A stretch of DNA of 64,000 bases. It comes from Dyadobacter frigoris (GTDB lineage: Bacteria; Bacteroidota; Bacteroidia; Cytophagales; Spirosomataceae). Location: contig NZ_SZVO01000009.1 of NCBI RefSeq assembly GCF_005280585.1, positions 124,001-188,000 on the forward strand, given 5' to 3'. The notes beneath the pieces are model-generated. The model was not told where the DNA came from and did not search any database. It saw nothing but the letters and a program-made list of their open reading frames with translations. The first letter of the stretch is position 1. Each line of letters starts with the position of its first letter. The translations under genes and the position numbers were made by a program. Shown here piece by piece: positions 52,743 to 61,024 of the stretch.

Positions 52743-54173
52743 ATGTCGGCAGGTTTTCGGTATTATGGGTTTGTATTTCTTTTATGCTCTATCAATGTAG
52801 CCCAGGCACAAACCCTCCGCGTCTGCTACATTCCGGATTCCCGTTCAACCTATCAGGATCACGGTTACACATTTGATGGGCAATATATGGCTGGGAGTGG
52901 CGCGTCAAAACTTTTAAATGCGGACAATTTTGGTAGTAACGGGATTGTAAAACAGGAGGTTGTTCTCGTTGCTTTGAAAGATATTCCAATTTCACCGGCC
53001 ACTATTTCAAAGGCGAATTGTGGTGCTGTTTTTGTTGGTATGTTTTATAATCCGCAAAGTCCGGAAGTCATAAAGGTTTCAGAACTTAATGCAATCCGGG
53101 AGTGGTCTTTGCAGAAAAAGGAGAATCTGGCAGTGATTTGTGAATCACATGCGGCCGCTTGGGGATACGAACGAATGGATAGTGAATCCAAAATAAGCAC
53201 AGCAACTGCGGACGGAGAAAAAACGAAAATTTTTGACGGTCCTTTTGGAAAAGTTTCGCGATTCGTACAAGGCGGCCACGCGATTGGCTGGTTAAAAGGC
53301 GGTGCGCCGGTCATTCTTTCAAAAAATGAACAAGGCAATACGTCGGTGGCTTATGACAAGGTAACGGGCGATATTATTTTGGGTGATGTTGATATTCTTA
53401 CTTCACTTGGTGGAATTTCTCCCGGCAAGTCCATCAACAACGACAATGATATTCTTTTTGCCAATATCTGGGCTTATGCCATGGATCTGACAAAGAAGCC
53501 TTTGCCAAAGGGCAAGGTGAAATTATCTTTCCAGGTTTTTGATAAGATCACTTTCAAGAAAATTGTTGCCTCGGTTGTGATCACTGATAAAGCTATTGCC
53601 AGTACTGAAATTGACACAGATAGCTCTGGCTCGGCTACTGTGTTATTGACAAGCAATCAGGTATACCGGTTTCAAATTAGATTCGCAGGCTATCAGGATT
53701 ACTTTACTGAGAAATATATAAGCGATACCACAAGTGGTGCATTTGATTTTGCACTTACTCCGAAAGCTCCAAAAGTGGAAAAGATTGAAAAGCCGGGACA
53801 GACAGAAAAAACGGAAACGATAGAAAAAATTAATAAACCGCTTGTCTTAAACCACCTGTTTTTTGAGCAATCAAAGTTCAATATTTTGCCGGCATCTTTT
53901 GGTGAACTTGACTCACTGGCCGACCGCTTAAAGTCGGAGCCTAATCTGAAAATCGAGCTGCGCGGGCATACAGATAAAATTGGCCCGGCGGATAAAAATC
54001 TTATATTATCTTTTGACCGGGTTAAGGCGGTTAAGCAATATCTGGTGAGCAAGGGAGTCGATCCAATCCGGATACGGACAAGAGGTTTTGGAGATACGCA
54101 GCGTGTTTATTTGGGGCAGGATAAAGAACTCAGAATGAAAAATCGGAGGGTGGAAATTGTTTTTGTGCGGTGA
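52743..54173 (+). CDS. exported OmpA-domain protein with novel N-terminal region
   Basis: 476 residues from the ATG at 52743 (MSAGFRYYGF), which starts a signal peptide ending near AQAQ; the longer frame overlapping the serine hydrolase adds no such signal. The N-terminal 230 residues match no domain I can name and include YIPDSRSTYQDHGYTFDG. A short beta domain (about 250-330) and a Lys/Glu/Thr-rich linker precede a complete OmpA-type peptidoglycan-binding domain (about 370-476, with LRGHTDKIGPADKN and NRRVEIVF). It likely tethers an outer-membrane or periplasmic structure to peptidoglycan. Confidence 0.82.
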   Translation: MSAGFRYYGFVFLLCSINVAQAQTLRVCYIPDSRSTYQDHGYTFDGQYMAGSGASKLLNADNFGSNGIVKQEVVLVALKDIPISPATISKANCGAVFVGMFYNPQSPEVIKVSELNAIREWSLQKKENLAVICESHAAAWGYERMDSESKISTATADGEKTKIFDGPFGKVSRFVQGGHAIGWLKGGAPVILSKNEQGNTSVAYDKVTGDIILGDVDILTSLGGISPGKSINNDNDILFANIWAYAMDLTKKPLPKGKVKLSFQVFDKITFKKIVASVVITDKAIASTEIDTDSSGSATVLLTSNQVYRFQIRFAGYQDYFTEKYISDTTSGAFDFALTPKAPKVEKIEKPGQTEKTETIEKINKPLVLNHLFFEQSKFNILPASFGELDSLADRLKSEPNLKIELRGHTDKIGPADKNLILSFDRVKAVKQYLVSKGVDPIRIRTRGFGDTQRVYLGQDKELRMKNRRVEIVFVR

Positions 54174-54259
54174 AGTTTAAGGTAATAAATCGCGTAAAGC
54201 TATATTCATAATTTACGTAATTCCACTGATTTTGTAAAAATCTCGATTATATAATTGTT

Positions 54260-54297
54260 TTCAATTCCGGTAATATTATGATATTGTGGGAATTGAA
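54260..54297. repeat. 9-bp inverted repeat between convergent genes
   Basis: TTCAATTCC (54260-54268) and GGAATTGAA (54289-54297) with a 20-base loop that is itself partly self-complementary. It lies between the OmpA gene and the convergent TlpA gene; a terminator role is possible, though no clean T-run follows. Confidence 0.4.
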
Positions 54298-54342
54298 TCC
54301 GATGATATTATGTAAATGGGTAATAGATCAGATCTGGCTAGT

Positions 54343-55692
54343 TTACAATTTACCCAATTCCAGTAGTTTCTTCTTCAACTCTTCATTGTGCAGGTTTCTG
54401 GCAACAATTTTGCCATCAGGACTTATAATCAGGTTATATGGAAACCCTTGAATGTCATAGATTTCAACGAGTTTGTTTGTACTGTCTGAAATGATTTGTG
54501 TCCAGGATAACGGATTGCTTTTCAGGAATTTAGAGAGTCTTGCAGGGCTGTCAAGACAGGCAATGCTAATAAATTCAATCTTCTTCTTGTTGATGATTTG
54601 ATACGTTTTTTGAAGATCCGGTAATTCTTCCACGCAAGGTTTACACCAGGTTCCCCAAAAATCAACAAAAATATACTTGCCCTTGTAATCGGAAGTTTTG
54701 ATGATTTTCCCGGTTTGAAATTCTTTGCTTTCAAAGGGTTTAAACAGATACCCAACCTGTGTGGAATATTGTTTTTTATCATTCCTTATAACTTCCAGCT
54801 GCAAAGTGTTATGATTAGGATTAACACCTTTATTACGATAGGTGACCTGACTGGATAAATCGCCTACGGAAAGCAATTCTTTTTTCCCAATCCCATCAAA
54901 AAAGCCGTATTTTTTGACAGAGTCGACTTTATTTATCAGCACAATTTCAGGAGTTTCGTAATCGGGCGCGCTGAATCCCCTTCTTACAGCAAGTTCGTAA
55001 ACCCGGCCATCATGCTTTAAAATGGTTTGAGCATATTGTGGGATGCTGTATACATAATCCCGATTTTCCGGCTGACCAGGCACATGTTTTACAATCATAG
55101 GCAACCGTCTTAACTCTATTTTTCCTTCGCTGAATATTTCATAGGATACATTCGTAATCTTAGAATAGTTACGCATAGCAGGCCCGAAATTGGCAGTTTC
55201 AGGATAAAACGGATGCTCATCTTTAAAATCAAGATCATTGTTGGTGTCTATCATGACAGCCACTTTTCCGGTTTCATCAATTCCTCTGACTACGTAGACG
55301 AAACAATTGATTGGTTTTTTTGAAAGATATTTTTCATCCGGCGTCCATTCCCAGGATTTTTGTAAATCCTCATATGTTTTTTGATTAATGTTTCCGGCGT
55401 AAAAATTCTGGTAAACCAGCTGTCTCATATCGAAATTGACCATTGATTTAACAACAGTTTTCCAGTTTGATGGAATTCCTGTCACCGGTAAATAAGTTTT
55501 TACCCATATAGCTCCTCCTGGATTATCAGCAGTATATTCAGGTGAAATGAGTCCATAATCGGCTTGAAACGGGCCGAAACCGTCGACAATTGTTAGCGGC
55601 AGACTTACGATTTCGCCAACCTGTTCAGACTTAGGATTGCAGGAAAATAAAACGGTAAAAATGGTCAGGATATATATTGTTGTGAATTTCAT
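54343..55692 (-). CDS. TlpA-like thioredoxin-family lipoprotein
   Basis: 449 residues. The N-terminus has a lipobox with Cys18 (VLFSCNPKS). The first 300 residues are of unrecognised, beta-rich type. The last 140 residues are a thioredoxin-like TlpA/ResA domain, with KGKYIFVDFWGTWCKPCVEELPDL as the CxxC active-site region (W-C-K-P-C) and a cis-proline loop in DIQGFPYNLIISPDG. It should act as a membrane-anchored disulfide reductase in the periplasm. Similar long TlpA lipoproteins are frequent in Bacteroidota. It is a single gene, convergent with the OmpA gene. Confidence 0.88.
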   Translation of the reverse strand: MKFTTIYILTIFTVLFSCNPKSEQVGEIVSLPLTIVDGFGPFQADYGLISPEYTADNPGGAIWVKTYLPVTGIPSNWKTVVKSMVNFDMRQLVYQNFYAGNINQKTYEDLQKSWEWTPDEKYLSKKPINCFVYVVRGIDETGKVAVMIDTNNDLDFKDEHPFYPETANFGPAMRNYSKITNVSYEIFSEGKIELRRLPMIVKHVPGQPENRDYVYSIPQYAQTILKHDGRVYELAVRRGFSAPDYETPEIVLINKVDSVKKYGFFDGIGKKELLSVGDLSSQVTYRNKGVNPNHNTLQLEVIRNDKKQYSTQVGYLFKPFESKEFQTGKIIKTSDYKGKYIFVDFWGTWCKPCVEELPDLQKTYQIINKKKIEFISIACLDSPARLSKFLKSNPLSWTQIISDSTNKLVEIYDIQGFPYNLIISPDGKIVARNLHNEELKKKLLELGKL

Positions 55693-55905
55693 TATCAGCC
55701 AGTTAACCGTGTTATGACGTAATGAGGAAATGCGAATGCTATAATAATATCAAAATTGTCCAGCTAATTTTATGGATCACATTAATATATACATAATTCT
55801 GCTTTGAGTCATTAAGAATAATAAATTTATTCCTTTACTTTTTTAACAATAGTAGTCCCAAGTTGAAAACCGCTTTTGTTTTTCATACCAGAAAAACGCT
55901 GCCCT

Positions 55906-57576
55906 ATGTTTAAATTCAACCCATTTCGCTCCTCCCTATTACTATTTTTAGCCATTAATTTATTTCCCGTCTTTTGTTCTCGTATAACATTTGCACAGCA
56001 AATACCTTCCATAAGCTCCAAGGATCCCGATTGCCACTGCCAGGACTTGGCAAAACAGGCTTTTCCTGATGCCATAATTACAGCGGCTGAATGTGTTGCA
56101 TCCGGAAGTTTTACGCCAAAAGGGGCCTCTGCACCAATTACTGATTTGCCGGCATTTTGCAGAGTTGCCGCCACCTTAAAACCTACATCGGATTCGAATA
56201 TACGTATTGAAGTGTGGCTGCCTGAGAAAGGGTGGAACGGAAGATTTCTTGGCACAGGCAACGGGGGAGGAGCAGGTGCTATCGGTTACGGTGTGCTGGC
56301 CAATGGTTTGAAACGTGGTTTTGCAACTGCAAATACCGATATGGGAACTTCACCGGGTGCCAATGAAATCATTGATCATCCCGAACGCTGGACTGATTTT
56401 GGTTACAGGGCCACGCATGAAATGACGGTAATAGGAAAAGAGATTACAAAAGCTTATTACAAAAAATCTTTTCACCATGCCTATTTTGCCGGCTGTTCTA
56501 CCGGCGGGCAGCAGGCACTGATGGAAGCGCAGCGTTATCCGGGGGATTATAACGGCATTCTGGCTGGCGCGCCAGCCAACAACCGGACACATCTGCATAC
56601 CGGTTTTGTCTGGAATTATAAAGTAACCAACCAGATTCCGGGAAGTTTTCTTCCAAAAGAAAAAATAGATTTAATCACAAACGCAGTTCTGAAAGCTTGC
56701 GGTGGAAAAGATGGCGGAGCGCCAGGAGATAATTTTCTGACAGATCCGGGCGCATGTAATTTTGATCCCAAAACACTTCCTGTCTGCGCGGATGCGACCG
56801 ATCAAAAAAGTTGTTTGACGCAAACACAATTCACAGCCATTTTACAAATTTATGCCGGACCGAAAAATCCCCGAACTGGTGAAAGGATTTATACGCCACT
56901 TCCGATGGGCTCCGAGAATTCGGCACTTGGGCTTGATTATCAGCAAAATCCCAATCAGGCTCCTTCTGCCCTTTTTTATCAGTACAAATGGGTTTCCGGA
57001 CCTCAGTTTGATTACAGCACATTTAATTTTGACAGTGATCAGCGGCGGATGGATTCAATTCTTGCACCGATTTTGAATGCAAATAATCCTGATCTTGCAC
57101 TTTTGAAAAAGCGTGGAGGAAAGATTTTGATGTATGCCGGCACGGCCGATCCTCTTGTACCGTATCAGGACGCAGCGTATTATTATGACCGTGTCATGGA
57201 AAAACAGGGTGGATTAAAACAAACCCAAAACTTCTTCCGTTTTTTTCTTTTACCGGGAATGGCGCATTGCGGCGGAGGGCCGGGTTTGAACGATTGCGGT
57301 CAGCATTTGACGTTTTCTGTTCCTCGGGACGGTGAACATGACGTGATGACGGCTTTGATTAACTGGGTTGAAAAAGGAACAGCACCGGAAAAAATTATTG
57401 CGACGGCTTTCAAAGGCGCTGATTCAAAAAACGGAATCCGTTTCCAGCGGCCGGTTTTCCCTTATCCAAAATTTCCCAAATATGTCAGTGGAGATGTTAA
57501 TTTACCGTCAAGTTTCAAAGCTGCTCAAAATAGAAATTCTCACATTTTAGCTCCGGCGGATAAGTATTTGCGGTAA
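55906..57576 (+). CDS. tannase/feruloyl-esterase family hydrolase
   Basis: 556 residues from the ATG at 55906, which opens the signal peptide (about 1-30, cleavage near TFAQQ); a TTG ten codons upstream is less likely. The alpha/beta-hydrolase shows nucleophile S198 in FAGCSTGGQQALMEAQRYP, an Asp in MYAGTADPLVPYQDA and a His in LLPGMAHCGGGPG. Paired cysteines (DCHCQ, then CAD and CLTQ) suit the family's disulfides. Members cleave ester bonds of gallate, ferulate or terephthalate-type (MHET) esters outside the cytoplasm. The natural substrate is unknown. A small exported protein gene follows 57 bases later. Confidence 0.9.
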   Translation: MFKFNPFRSSLLLFLAINLFPVFCSRITFAQQIPSISSKDPDCHCQDLAKQAFPDAIITAAECVASGSFTPKGASAPITDLPAFCRVAATLKPTSDSNIRIEVWLPEKGWNGRFLGTGNGGGAGAIGYGVLANGLKRGFATANTDMGTSPGANEIIDHPERWTDFGYRATHEMTVIGKEITKAYYKKSFHHAYFAGCSTGGQQALMEAQRYPGDYNGILAGAPANNRTHLHTGFVWNYKVTNQIPGSFLPKEKIDLITNAVLKACGGKDGGAPGDNFLTDPGACNFDPKTLPVCADATDQKSCLTQTQFTAILQIYAGPKNPRTGERIYTPLPMGSENSALGLDYQQNPNQAPSALFYQYKWVSGPQFDYSTFNFDSDQRRMDSILAPILNANNPDLALLKKRGGKILMYAGTADPLVPYQDAAYYYDRVMEKQGGLKQTQNFFRFFLLPGMAHCGGGPGLNDCGQHLTFSVPRDGEHDVMTALINWVEKGTAPEKIIATAFKGADSKNGIRFQRPVFPYPKFPKYVSGDVNLPSSFKAAQNRNSHILAPADKYLR

Positions 57577-57633
57577 GGATGCGGTCGTTTTGATAAATAA
57601 AAATTACCTTTTGAATGAACAAATTATCGATCA

Positions 57634-58254
57634 ATGAAAAAACTATACACACAGCTGAAAAACAAATTGCCGGTTTTGATTTTAACTCTTTTTTCCTTCC
57701 AGGCTTTTTGTCAAACGGCGCCACCTGCTCCGGTAACAGATTCACTGAAAATGGGATTGAAATTTAAAACAGCGCCGATTTATGCCAGGTTCATGCCATT
57801 TGCTATTTACACAGGTCCGGGCATCACAACCGACCGGATCGCACAGATGATCGAAGTTGGTAAAACTTTCAATGTTATCGATGTGGGTATTGCTTTTGGC
57901 CGCAACTCGCTCAGGCCGGATACTTCTTTATTTTTGGAAGGAAAGGTGACCATGGATGTTTGTAACATCGGAATTTTTGCCAATGAAATGACGATTGGTG
58001 CCGGCCGGGTTTTTGACAATAAAGGAAGCCTGATGCTGGAACTTTCTTATAATTTGTTTGCACAGCTTTCAAAGAATTTCGGAATTGGACTTACCACCGG
58101 ATATTATGATTTTAGCAACCAAACATATGGAAGTTCCAAAACCTTTTTTGGGGTTTTCGTCCGATATGGATTGCAAAGAAGTGACTCGGGGGGAATTCTA
58201 GGTTTGGGAAGAGCGCGACCCGGTCGTCCTGGTCATCGGGGACATGGGAGATAA
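57634..58254 (+). CDS. exported protein of unknown function with basic Gly/Arg tail
   Basis: 206 residues with a signal peptide (about 1-28, cleavage near AFC). The mature part looks beta-rich (FKTAPIYARFMPFAIYTGPGITTD, IAFGRNSLRPDTSLFLEGKVTMD, NFGIGLTTGYYDFSN) and may be a small barrel or porin-like fold. The C-terminus is odd: GLGRARPGRPGHRGHGR, a short Gly/Arg/His-rich tail. The stop codon lies within the left arm of the terminator hairpin. I do not recognise a family. Confidence 0.65.
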   Translation: MKKLYTQLKNKLPVLILTLFSFQAFCQTAPPAPVTDSLKMGLKFKTAPIYARFMPFAIYTGPGITTDRIAQMIEVGKTFNVIDVGIAFGRNSLRPDTSLFLEGKVTMDVCNIGIFANEMTIGAGRVFDNKGSLMLELSYNLFAQLSKNFGIGLTTGYYDFSNQTYGSSKTFFGVFVRYGLQRSDSGGILGLGRARPGRPGHRGHGR

Positions 58255-58292
58255 GAACAGCCGGGAAGAAATCAATCTTACCGGCTGTTCTT
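58253..58292. terminator. bidirectional terminator, 12-bp stem
   Basis: Perfect arms 58253-58264 and 58281-58292 with a 16-base loop, between the convergent 206-residue gene and porV; the left arm overlaps the TAA of the former by two bases. Confidence 0.75.
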
Positions 58293-58310
58293 TGTAAATT
58301 ATAGACTGAC

Positions 58311-59411
58311 TCAAATTTTGCCAAGGTAGGCCGATATGGTAAAACGCATGGTTTCGGAATAGGGACTTCCTTTGACAACTGGTATCATGTAAGAGAAATC
58401 AGCACCGTAATTCTTCAGGATCAAAAGTCCGGCACCGACGGTTGCATATTTAAGATTCGTTTTATTTTTACTTTCGGTATGGTATCCGGCCCGTAAAGCA
58501 AAAGCAGATTTATACCAATATTCACCTCCAAAAGAAAGCGCTACTTCTTCGAGTTCTTCCTTTAACCCGCCTGGTGCATCTGAAAATGATTTGATCATGC
58601 CTTGAAAAGCGGACTGATTGTTGACATTCAAAGAATTCGTAGGAATCAATAACTTGCTGGCATCAACGATAAAATTGAAACGATTCGATACATTTGGAGA
58701 AATGGAAACTCCGCCGCCAAGTTTAAAGGTTGTAGGAATATATCCGCTTCTATAAGCAGGTCCATAACTTACCTTACCTCCCAGGTTGGAAAGTACAGCA
58801 CCAAATGTGTAGGTAAGGTTTTTTCCATTCGGATCATTAATAATTTGTTTTCGGTAAAACGCGCTGATATCGGCCGCAATGACATTACTGGTTTCCACCG
58901 CTGTGCCCGATACGAAACCTTGGCCAGCCAAGTTGGACGAAATATATTTCATCGTCAGACCCATCGAAAAATTTCTACCAAGCTGCCGCGCATAAGTGGC
59001 GTTTAAAGAAATATCGTAGGGGTGTTTGGAATCTGTCGAATAACCGCCGCCATCTTTATAATAATTTACAGACCCGGCAATGGCCTGTCCTTTTCCAATC
59101 TTTTTATAAACACTTGCATAGCCAAGCCACAAATTATCGACAAGTTTTGGTAACCATGGCGTGTAAGAAACAGATGCACCAAAATCCCTTTCTGCAAAAG
59201 TAAGTTTGGCAGCATTCCAATACGTGGCGTTTGCATCCGGACTTGAAGCAACGCCGGTTTCACCCATAGCCGAACTGCGCGCGTCGGGTGAAATAATTAA
59301 AAACGGGACAGGAGTGTAAGGGATGGCTGCGCCATTTCCGGAAATTTGGGCAATCAATTTAGTGCCGGTCAAAAAAACAAACAGGCAGCCGCTGAGCAAT
59401 GGTTTTTTCAT
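58311..59411 (-). CDS. porV: type IX secretion system outer-membrane protein PorV
   Basis: 366 residues. After a signal peptide (about 1-22) the mature start is typical of PorV: NGAAIPYTPVPFLIISPDARSSAMGETGVASSPDANATYWNAAKL. The rest is a 14-strand FadL-like barrel with SYTPWLPKLVDNLWLGYAS and a C-terminal amphipathic strand. PorV collects T9SS cargo after translocation and passes it to the attachment complex. It appears as a single gene with no other T9SS component in the window, as is usual in Bacteroidota. I saw no clear T9SS C-terminal sorting domain among the proteins encoded here. PorQ and PorP are the main alternatives, but the N-terminal motif favours PorV. Confidence 0.86.
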   Translation of the reverse strand: MKKPLLSGCLFVFLTGTKLIAQISGNGAAIPYTPVPFLIISPDARSSAMGETGVASSPDANATYWNAAKLTFAERDFGASVSYTPWLPKLVDNLWLGYASVYKKIGKGQAIAGSVNYYKDGGGYSTDSKHPYDISLNATYARQLGRNFSMGLTMKYISSNLAGQGFVSGTAVETSNVIAADISAFYRKQIINDPNGKNLTYTFGAVLSNLGGKVSYGPAYRSGYIPTTFKLGGGVSISPNVSNRFNFIVDASKLLIPTNSLNVNNQSAFQGMIKSFSDAPGGLKEELEEVALSFGGEYWYKSAFALRAGYHTESKNKTNLKYATVGAGLLILKNYGADFSYMIPVVKGSPYSETMRFTISAYLGKI

Positions 59412-59734
59412 GTCTAATGTGTTTTCGTTAGAGGTGATTTACGGAATTTATTCAGAGAAAATCAAGCCGTTTTCCAAGGGAAATAGGTGACTTTGTTGAA
59501 ATTTTTTTGAACAGGAAGAGCTAATAAACTTATTACCTGTACTTTATTTTGGAACGTAACCGTTAGTGATTTATTATATACATAAGTTTAAAAAGTAGGA
59601 TAAAAATCAGTTGGTTCTTTAATTTTTGAAAAAATAATAGGCCGGAAATCTTTTTCAGCGTACTGAATATACAAGTGGTAACTTTTAGAATTACCACTAA
59701 AAATCATACATCTGCTCACCAAGTTTTTTATCCT
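59412..59734. other. 323-base divergent intergenic region
   Basis: It separates porV (minus) from the TIM-barrel-like gene (plus). There are near matches to the -7 element on the plus strand (TATTTTGG near 59548 and TAATTTTTG near 59620) but no exact TAnnTTTG. No ORF or RNA gene is supported. Confidence 0.35.
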
Positions 59735-60988
59735 ATGCGTTTTTTCAGATCAATCCATTGCCTAATAGTCGTATTGACTTTACTGACGTCCTTACAAGTT
59801 TCTGCCCAAAAGAAAAAAGAGGAATTTTTGATCAGTATTTATTCTCCTCCGCCGGCTAAATTTCTTAACGACAAGCAGTATCAAGTGTTGAAAGATGCTT
59901 ATGTTGATATACTGCTTAATATCGGTCCGGGTGTTAAAAGTGACAAAGAAGGGAATTTGCAGACGCTTGATCTGGCACGCAAATATGGATTTAAGGTTTA
60001 CGTTTTTGACGGACGGTTAAGTCTGGGTGATGATAAGATCCGGGAAATGGTGAGCGATTATAAAGCACATCCGGCGCTGGGCGGCTATTATATCACGGAT
60101 GAACCTGATTCTGCACGATTGAAATCGGCTGTTGATCTAATGAATAAAGTGAAAAAACTGGACCCGGAAAAAGACGCTTATATCAATCATTTGCCTGACT
60201 GGGCTGTGAATAATTATGAGCACGGATTTCTGGAACGTTACATTAAGCTTGCCGGGAAGGAAAATATCAACTATCTGGCCTACGATAATTATCCTTATAA
60301 AAGAAAGCAAAAGCTTGAAAAAACGTATTTCAACAACCTGGATATTATCCGTCGGGTTGGATTGAAGTACAATATAAAAACTTCCTCCTGCCTGCAATCT
60401 TTCGGTATGTATGTCAGTGGAGTGGAAGAGCTGAGACGGCCCAAAGCTGACGAAATACGAATGAACGTATATTCCAATCTGGCATATGGTATAAAGAATC
60501 CTGTGTGGTATCCTTACTGGACGCAGGATAATATGAGTAGCATAACGATGTCACTTTGCGTCATTGATTCTGCCGGTGTGAAGACGGATATGTATGAGCC
60601 TTTCAGGCAGATGAACGGAGAAATGAAACGGCTTGGCAAAACGCTGATTAATCTGGACGCGCAGGAAGTGTATCATACAGGCGATAGTTTGTGGCTTGGG
60701 ACGGTCAGGCCGCCAGCAGATTTTATCCTTAAAATTCAGGATGAAAAGGCAGATTTTATTCTCAGCCGTTTGGTAGCAAAGTCTTCCGGGGAGGAATATG
60801 TTATGGTCGTGAACCGGTCGTTTAAACAGTCGCGGAAAATGACTTTTCAGGTTAAGGATTCAGTCAAAAAAATGAAAGAGATTTCCAAAATAAACGGAAA
60901 ACCTGTGAAATCATCCTTCAGGGCTGAAACACATCAGATAACCGAATCTTTCCTTCCCGGAGAAGGGAAGTTATTTCAGATAAACTAA
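59735..60988 (+). CDS. exported TIM-barrel-like putative glycoside hydrolase
   Basis: 417 residues from the ATG at 59735 (MRFFRSIHCLIVVLTLL), which begins a signal peptide ending near VSA; the upstream extension lacks one. The body resembles a (beta/alpha)8 hydrolase: ILLNIGPGVKSDKEG, then ALGGYYITDEPD with a candidate catalytic Glu/Asp, INYLAYDNYPYKRK, and KNPVWYPYWTQDN. Members of GH-like clans show similar beta-strand-4 and -7 acids, but I cannot assign a GH family. A beta-rich C-terminal region follows. It precedes the DUF4838 gene by 36 bases in one operon. Confidence 0.75.
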   Translation: MRFFRSIHCLIVVLTLLTSLQVSAQKKKEEFLISIYSPPPAKFLNDKQYQVLKDAYVDILLNIGPGVKSDKEGNLQTLDLARKYGFKVYVFDGRLSLGDDKIREMVSDYKAHPALGGYYITDEPDSARLKSAVDLMNKVKKLDPEKDAYINHLPDWAVNNYEHGFLERYIKLAGKENINYLAYDNYPYKRKQKLEKTYFNNLDIIRRVGLKYNIKTSSCLQSFGMYVSGVEELRRPKADEIRMNVYSNLAYGIKNPVWYPYWTQDNMSSITMSLCVIDSAGVKTDMYEPFRQMNGEMKRLGKTLINLDAQEVYHTGDSLWLGTVRPPADFILKIQDEKADFILSRLVAKSSGEEYVMVVNRSFKQSRKMTFQVKDSVKKMKEISKINGKPVKSSFRAETHQITESFLPGEGKLFQIN

Positions 60989-61024
60989 ACCTTTCGATTT
61001 GAACAAACCCTAAATCTTAACGAA

